This document shows, piece after piece, positions 7,072 to 10,464 of a DNA stretch of 10,464 nucleotides. This DNA is from an uncultured Dorea sp. (GTDB lineage Bacteria; Bacillota_A; Clostridia; Lachnospirales; Lachnospiraceae), in the NCBI GenBank assembly GCA_948468495.1, contig CAOKJI010000030.1, positions 1-10,464 on the forward strand, given 5' to 3'. The notes beneath the pieces are model-generated. The model did not search any database. It had not been told where the DNA came from and worked only from the letters and a program-made list of their open reading frames with translations. Within the stretch, counting starts at the first letter, position 1. Each line of letters starts with the position of its first letter. The position numbers and the translations under genes are program-made.

Positions 7072-7485
7072 ATGGCAGTAGTGAAAGAACTATTGAGAGC
7101 AGAGGCAGATGGAACACTGAGTTTTGGAGATTATACTCTGGCTTCCAAGACCAAACTGGACGGATTCGAGTTTCAGGGAGATATATATAAAGTAAAGACG
7201 TTCCGGGAGATTACCAAGCTGGAGAAGAATGGAATGTTTGCATATGAGTCTGTACCGGGAACGGCGGTAGAGAATTTCCGGAGTACCCCGGATGAGGTGT
7301 CTTTCATGGTATCCGGAGAACAGGATGTTCAGGTAACGTTAGAGCTGGAAGCAGATACAGAATATGTCATTTATAAAGATGATGTAAGCGCAGGAACGAT
7401 GAAGACCAATTTAAGCGGTAAAATTAGCGTTAGCGCTCAGATGGACCCGGATCATGCGGTGGCATTTATGATTGTTAAAAAGTAG
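7072..7485 (+). CDS. Conserved-looking small protein of unknown function
   Basis: I cannot assign a function. ATG 7072 (MAVVKELL) is chosen because AGGAGG at 7057-7062 is 9 nt upstream; the in-frame ATG at 7063 touches the AGGAGG and has no spacing. The 137-residue product is acidic and soluble, without signal peptide, membrane helix or cysteine. It looks mostly beta: DGTLSFGDYTLASKTKLDGFEF and YKVKTFREITKLEKNGMF, then a C-terminal half (EVSFMVSGEQDVQVTLEL, TEYVIYKDD, SGKISVSAQ, AVAFMIVKK) resembling a small beta-sandwich. I recall similar clostridial proteins carrying the automatic name 'endosialidase'. Nothing here supports that enzyme: the protein is far too small and no catalytic domain is visible. 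It has its own predicted promoter and a hairpin after it, between clpC and radA, so it may be independently transcribed. Confidence 0.85.
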   Translation: MAVVKELLRAEADGTLSFGDYTLASKTKLDGFEFQGDIYKVKTFREITKLEKNGMFAYESVPGTAVENFRSTPDEVSFMVSGEQDVQVTLELEADTEYVIYKDDVSAGTMKTNLSGKISVSAQMDPDHAVAFMIVKK

Positions 7486-7500
7486 TTTTTATTATATAAG
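7472..7500 (+). promoter_or_regulatory. Candidate promoter for radA-moaC
   Basis: TTGTTA (7472-7477), 17 bp, TATAAG (7495-7500) straddles the end of the 137-residue gene. If real, transcription starts near 7507 and the long hairpin at 7517-7569 is in the radA leader instead of ending the previous transcript. No better promoter is apparent between the hairpin and radA. Confidence 0.35.
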
Positions 7501-7516
7501 TTCAATTTAGTACAAG

Positions 7517-7575
7517 ACAGGCTGGCAGCGCCCATTCATGCTTTGTAAAACAGGGCGCTGTCAGTCTGTTTGTTA
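7517..7575 (+). terminator. Long hairpin before radA, terminator or attenuator
   Basis: Arms 7517-7533 and 7553-7569 pair over 17 bp, with two G-U pairs (7521/7565 and 7525/7561) and a GC-rich top (CGCCC/GGGCG). The loop is 19 nt. The following tract (TTTGTT) is short and interrupted, so termination may be partial. It is the only structure in the 142-base gap between the unknown gene and radA. Confidence 0.6.
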
Positions 7576-7627
7576 AAATGCGGGAATTAGCATTGTGAAG
7601 CGTACTTTTTTATGGGGAGGACAGACT

Positions 7628-8986
7628 GTGGCAAAAGGAAAAAAGAGTGTATTTTTCTGCCAGAACTGCGGGCATGAAGAGAGCAAATGGCTGGGGCAGT
7701 GTCCCATGTGTAAGGAGTGGAATACATTTGCGGAAGAGAAGGTTACGGTATCGAAGGCTGGAGCAGTTAAGAATACTGTGCGGGAGGCGGAGGTTGTAAC
7801 GCTGTCCAGCGTGTCTACGGAACAGGAAGGCAGAATGAAGACGAAGATTGAGGAACTGGACCGGGTACTGGGCGGCGGGATTGTATCCGGCTCCTTGGTT
7901 TTGGTGGGCGGCGATCCGGGAATCGGGAAATCTACCTTGCTGCTGCAGGTGTGCAGGCAGTTGGCCGAAGACCAGAAGAAGGTGCTGTATATTTCCGGCG
8001 AGGAATCGGTAAAGCAGATTAAGCTTCGGGCAAACCGTATGGGTGAATTTAACGATCATCTGCTGCTGCTGTGCGAGACGAATCTGGAAGCCATCCGGCA
8101 GGTGATTGAGAGAGAGCGTCCGTCGGCGGCGGTGATAGACTCGATTCAGACCATGTACAGTGAAGAGGTGGCGTCCGCGCCGGGAAGTGTGTCCCAGGTA
8201 AGAGAGGCGACGAATACGCTGATGCAGCTTGCAAAGGGACTGAATATTACCATTTTTATCGTAGGACATGTGACGAAAGAGGGTACGGTTGCGGGGCCCA
8301 GAGTGTTAGAGCATATGGTGGATACGGTGCTGTATTTCGAGGGTGACAGGCATGCTTCTTACCGGATTCTCAGGGGAGTGAAGAACCGCTTCGGCTCTAC
8401 CAATGAGATTGGCGTTTTTGAGATGCGGGAGAGCGGCTTAGAGGAAGTAGCGAATCCTTCGGAATATATGTTAAACGGTCGGCCGGAGAATGCTTCCGGC
8501 TCAGTGGTGGCGTGTTCTATGGAGGGAACCAGACCCATCTTAATGGAGATACAGGCGCTGGTATGCAAGAGTAATTTCGGTATGCCCAGGCGTACGGCGG
8601 CAGGGACCGATTACAATCGGGTCAATCTGTTGATGGCAGTGTTGGAGAAGCGCATCGGGCTGCCACTTTCCAATTATGACGCTTACATCAATATCGCCGG
8701 AGGGATTCGGATGAATGAACCTGCGGTTGATTTGGGGATTGTGATGGCGATTGTTTCCAGCTATAAGAACCGCCCGATTTCCGAAGGGACCATCGTGTTT
8801 GGGGAGGTGGGATTAAGCGGGGAAGTCCGCGCGGTGAGCATGCCGGAGCAGCGGGTGGCGGAAGCGCGCAAGCTGGGATTTCAGACTTGCATTGTGCCGG
8901 AAGTTTCCAAAGGACTGCTGAAAAATGTGAAAGGAATTGAAGTGCTCGGAGTAAAAACGGTGAATCAGGCAATGAGTTTAATTTAG
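7628..8986 (+). CDS. radA: RadA/Sms DNA recombination and repair protein
   Basis: RadA is a RecA-like ATPase and branch-migration helicase that acts in homologous recombination and recombinational repair. The GTG at 7628 is the start: GGGGAGG (7614-7620) lies 7 nt upstream and the product begins MAKGKKSVFFCQNCG like other RadA proteins. The GTG at 7595 would precede that ribosome binding site. The 452 residues match the family (about 455). In order: a four-cysteine zinc finger (C11, C14, C25, C28), Walker A GGDPGIGKST (94-103), Walker B ending at D171, the RadA-specific KNRFG motif (252-256), and a Lon-type C-terminal domain (about 270-452). That domain has EPAVDLG where Lon has its catalytic serine, so it is not expected to be a protease. 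radA near clpC is a common Firmicutes arrangement. moaC starts 18 nt downstream. Confidence 0.97.
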   Translation: MAKGKKSVFFCQNCGHEESKWLGQCPMCKEWNTFAEEKVTVSKAGAVKNTVREAEVVTLSSVSTEQEGRMKTKIEELDRVLGGGIVSGSLVLVGGDPGIGKSTLLLQVCRQLAEDQKKVLYISGEESVKQIKLRANRMGEFNDHLLLLCETNLEAIRQVIERERPSAAVIDSIQTMYSEEVASAPGSVSQVREATNTLMQLAKGLNITIFIVGHVTKEGTVAGPRVLEHMVDTVLYFEGDRHASYRILRGVKNRFGSTNEIGVFEMRESGLEEVANPSEYMLNGRPENASGSVVACSMEGTRPILMEIQALVCKSNFGMPRRTAAGTDYNRVNLLMAVLEKRIGLPLSNYDAYINIAGGIRMNEPAVDLGIVMAIVSSYKNRPISEGTIVFGEVGLSGEVRAVSMPEQRVAEARKLGFQTCIVPEVSKGLLKNVKGIEVLGVKTVNQAMSLI

Positions 8987-9004
8987 AGAAGAGGAATAAA
9001 GAAT

Positions 9005-9526
9005 ATGGAACTTACACATTTTGATGAAAACGGGAAAGCGCTCATGGTGGATGTGTCGGCGAAAAAGGATACAGAGCGCGCTGCAACTGCAACGGGGAAG
9101 ATTACAGTTAGTCAGGCAGTGTATGACGCCATTGAGGAAGGTACGGTGGGAAAGGGCGACGTGCTGGGAGTTGCAACGACGGCGGGAATTATGGGGGCGA
9201 AGAGGACGTGGGAGCTGATTCCCATGTGCCATATCCTGCCGATTACCAATTGCAGAGTGCAGTTTGAGATGAATCCGGAGGAGTGCGCGATTTACTGCTG
9301 GTGTACGGTGAAGGTCACCGGAAAGACCGGTGTGGAGATGGAAGCGCTGACCGGCGTAAGCGTGGCGCTTCTGACCGTATATGATATGTGCAAGGCAATT
9401 GATAAATCCATGGAGATTGGAGAAATCTATCTTTGCCGCAAAACCGGAGGGAAGAGCGGGGAGGTGCGGAATGTAAAGAAGAATCCGAAACCTGCGAAGT
9501 CCCTTGCGGATTTGGATATTTTATAA
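9005..9526 (+). CDS. moaC: MoaC, cyclic pyranopterin monophosphate synthase
   Basis: MoaC converts the MoaA product 3',8-cH2GTP to cyclic pyranopterin monophosphate, the first stable intermediate of molybdenum cofactor synthesis, in the cytoplasm. The 173 residues carry the full set of family motifs: [18 protein letters not shown] (14-31), [16 protein letters not shown] (61-76), [21 protein letters not shown] (107-127) in two conserved blocks, and KTGGKSG (146-152). The catalytic-site residues K51, H77, D128 and K131 of E. coli MoaC correspond to K50, H76, D127 and K130. The tail after KTGGKSG is Lys/Pro-rich and a little longer than in E. coli. It follows radA by 18 nt with a weak AGAGGA-type ribosome binding site and is probably co-transcribed with it. 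No moaA, moaE, moeA or mobA is in the window. Confidence 0.96.
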   Translation: MELTHFDENGKALMVDVSAKKDTERAATATGKITVSQAVYDAIEEGTVGKGDVLGVATTAGIMGAKRTWELIPMCHILPITNCRVQFEMNPEECAIYCWCTVKVTGKTGVEMEALTGVSVALLTVYDMCKAIDKSMEIGEIYLCRKTGGKSGEVRNVKKNPKPAKSLADLDIL

Positions 9527-9548
9527 GAAACTGGTATGATATAAATAG

Positions 9549-9586
9549 CGGGCCATCTGGGGAAAATCAGATGGCCCGGCGCGTTT
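9549..9586. terminator. Hairpin between convergent moaC and DUF1847 gene
   Basis: A perfect 11-bp stem (CGGGCCATCTG 9549-9559 with CAGATGGCCCG 9568-9578) closes an 8-nt A-rich loop. It sits between the two converging stop codons. The plus-strand tail GCGCGTTTATTCTT has only a short T-run, and the minus-strand tail reads CTATTTATATC, so it is a plausible but not textbook bidirectional terminator. Confidence 0.75.
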
Positions 9587-10226
9587 ATTCTTCATTTAAC
9601 AATTTTTTGTAGAAGGAGTGAGTGGTGTAAAGCGGCGCAACCGGATTATGTCCGGTTACTCGGTCTTTGACTACCATGGTAGTAGTCGGGCCTTCGATGT
9701 ATTTGTGGAACAGAATGTCGTGTCCTACACAGAGACCCATGACGATATTTAAGTCGGTTTTTTCTTCGTTCAGTATCTGTGCTTGTAGGATGGGGTTACA
9801 GATATTTGGTCCATGTTTGATAAATTCTTCCGGAATGCCAATCTCTCTCTTATCTATGGCTCCGACCTTGCAGCAGGCGGAAAAAACTTGAAAACCATGG
9901 GCGCGGAGAATCTTTGACAGAGTTATGGATTCCTTCAGGAGCGCGGTACAGGTTGCAATACCGATTTTTTTGGCCCCCATTTCTTTGGCAAAAAGAATGG
10001 TTTCTTCTACCCTGGTTAACTTCTCATAGTATTTGGCCTGTATTTTGGCAGTCTGAACCATAATTTCGTTATTATATTCTTCCATATAAGATTCTCTAAT
10101 CTGCGTAAGCTGCTCTTTGGAAGTGTTCTTGGTGAGACAGTATTCGGGATATAGTGATTCGTTGCTTTTCTGGCATGCTTTCCGCCCGCAGTCGATGCAG
10201 GAGCGGCATGTGTCCTGATTGGTCAT
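9585..10226 (-). CDS. DUF1847 cysteine-rich putative metal-binding protein
   Basis: This 213-residue soluble protein matches my memory of the DUF1847 family, whose function is not established. The N-terminus has a cysteine cluster, C7-x2-C10-x2-C13-x4-C18 plus C30, which suggests a metal or Fe-S site. More conserved-looking cysteines follow: ATCTAL (C93), SACCKVG (C118, C119), NICNP (C143) and GLCVGHD (C166). The middle alternates KKIGIATCTALLKES, HGFQVFSACCK and LNIVMGLCVGHD, like a Rossmann-type alpha/beta core with cysteines at strand ends, so a redox or metal-handling role is possible. The start at 10226 has AAGGAG about 12 nt upstream, a little far, but no better in-frame start is seen. 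It converges on moaC across the 9549-9586 hairpin. A link to molybdenum metabolism is suggested only by adjacency. Confidence 0.85.
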   Translation of the reverse strand: MTNQDTCRSCIDCGRKACQKSNESLYPEYCLTKNTSKEQLTQIRESYMEEYNNEIMVQTAKIQAKYYEKLTRVEETILFAKEMGAKKIGIATCTALLKESITLSKILRAHGFQVFSACCKVGAIDKREIGIPEEFIKHGPNICNPILQAQILNEEKTDLNIVMGLCVGHDILFHKYIEGPTTTMVVKDRVTGHNPVAPLYTTHSFYKKLLNEE

Positions 10227-10260
10227 TTTATGGTGTGGCTCCTTTCTTTTAGATGTTGGT

Positions 10261-10290
10261 ATTGTAGCATATTTTGGAGTATTAGTACAA
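10261..10290 (-). promoter_or_regulatory. Candidate promoter of the DUF1847 gene
   Basis: On the minus strand, TTGTAC (10290-10285) lies 18 bp before TACAAT (10266-10261). Transcription would start near 10254, giving a leader of about 27 nt that includes AAGGAG. It is divergent from the strong rightward promoter at 10344. Confidence 0.45.
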
Positions 10291-10323
10291 TGAATAATTT
10301 AGCTGCCTGAGTCATTTGGTCTG

Positions 10324-10372
10324 TTTTTTCTTTAATAAAAAAATTGACATATTTCCGCGTTGGGCGTATAAT
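10324..10372 (+). promoter_or_regulatory. Full-consensus sigma-A promoter with UP-like tract
   Basis: TTGACA (10344-10349), exactly 17 bp, and TATAAT (10367-10372) match the housekeeping consensus at all 12 bases. Just upstream (10324-10343) is a T-run followed by TTTAAT and an A-run, the composition of an UP element. Such promoters usually serve stable RNAs, rRNA/tRNA operons or leader-controlled genes. The expected start is about A10379. Confidence 0.85.
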
Positions 10373-10378
10373 AATAGT

Positions 10379-10464
10379 ACAAGGCAGGCAACGTCGAGTG
10401 TCTGTCAAGGCGTTGAAGTAAGAGAGTGCGCCGGTAGGCATTGTCTTACAGAGCTTGCAAGAGG
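10379..10464 (+). ncRNA. 5' part of an untranslated structured RNA or leader, cut by window
   Basis: The first 86 nt after the consensus promoter show no ribosome binding site followed by an open frame. They can fold: CAACGTC (10389-10395) pairs with GGCGTTG (10409-10415), including one G-U pair, and GTAAGA (10418-10423) pairs with TCTTAC (10444-10449). GAAGTAAGAGAG and a later ACAGAGC loosely recall the Stem I region of T-box leaders, but the specifier loop, T-box sequence and antiterminator would all lie beyond the window, so this is a guess. It does not look like the start of tmRNA, SRP RNA or RNase P RNA as I remember them. Confidence 0.4.

Noticed and set aside
7595..7627. 11-codon N-terminal extension of RadA from GTG 7595
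   Set aside because: The strong GGGGAGG lies inside this stretch and serves GTG 7628, which gives the usual MAKxK...FxCxxCG beginning.
7610..8269. Minus-strand 219-codon open frame inside radA
   Set aside because: It is antisense to an unmistakable radA, His/Leu/Gln-rich in the way of a shadow frame, with no recognisable domain.
10223..10441. Minus-strand 72-codon frame whose stop overlaps the DUF1847 ATG (ATGA)
   Set aside because: It runs backwards through the consensus plus-strand promoter and the leader, has no ribosome binding site, and its product looks like translated A/T-rich noncoding sequence.

Overview
The window looks like a chromosomal segment of a low-to-mid GC Gram-positive anaerobe, most likely a Lachnospiraceae-type clostridium. 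The clues are AGGAGG-type ribosome binding sites, GGA/AGA-rich codon use, a clpC-radA neighbourhood, a YtrA-type GntR regulator and a DUF1847 protein. This placement is inference from gene content only. No rRNA, tRNA, CRISPR array, transposase or phage gene is visible.

Layout. Bases 1-3084 (+) are the 3' part of a very large DUF4132/DUF5724-type protein whose beginning lies outside the window. It meets a convergent MurR/RpiR-family regulator (3078-3935, -) in a 7-bp overlap. A short divergent regulatory region (3936-4122) carries a good minus-strand promoter, a weaker plus-strand promoter, a palindrome and two pairs of direct repeats. It drives a plus-strand unit of a small YtrA-type GntR repressor (4123-4497) and, 6 nt later, clpC (4504-6936). 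A structured intergenic stretch follows, then a 137-residue protein of unknown function (7072-7485), a long hairpin (7517-7569), radA (GTG start, 7628-8986) and moaC (9005-9526). A perfect hairpin separates moaC from a convergent DUF1847 cysteine-rich protein (9585-10226, -). The right end holds a full-consensus sigma-A promoter (10344-10372, TTGACA, 17 bp, TATAAT) with an A/T-rich upstream element. It fires rightwards into an untranslated, foldable leader cut off by the window end.

How the genes work together. ClpC (AAA+ unfoldase for ClpP) and RadA (recombination helicase) are neighbours in many Firmicutes, usually behind ctsR-mcsA-mcsB. Here the position just before clpC is taken by a GntR/YtrA repressor, and neither McsA/McsB nor a CtsR box is visible. 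MoaC makes cyclic pyranopterin monophosphate for molybdenum cofactor; no other moa gene is in view. The points most worth following are the GntR-ClpC pairing, the unknown protein and structured DNA between clpC and radA, and the strong promoter with its RNA leader at the right edge.
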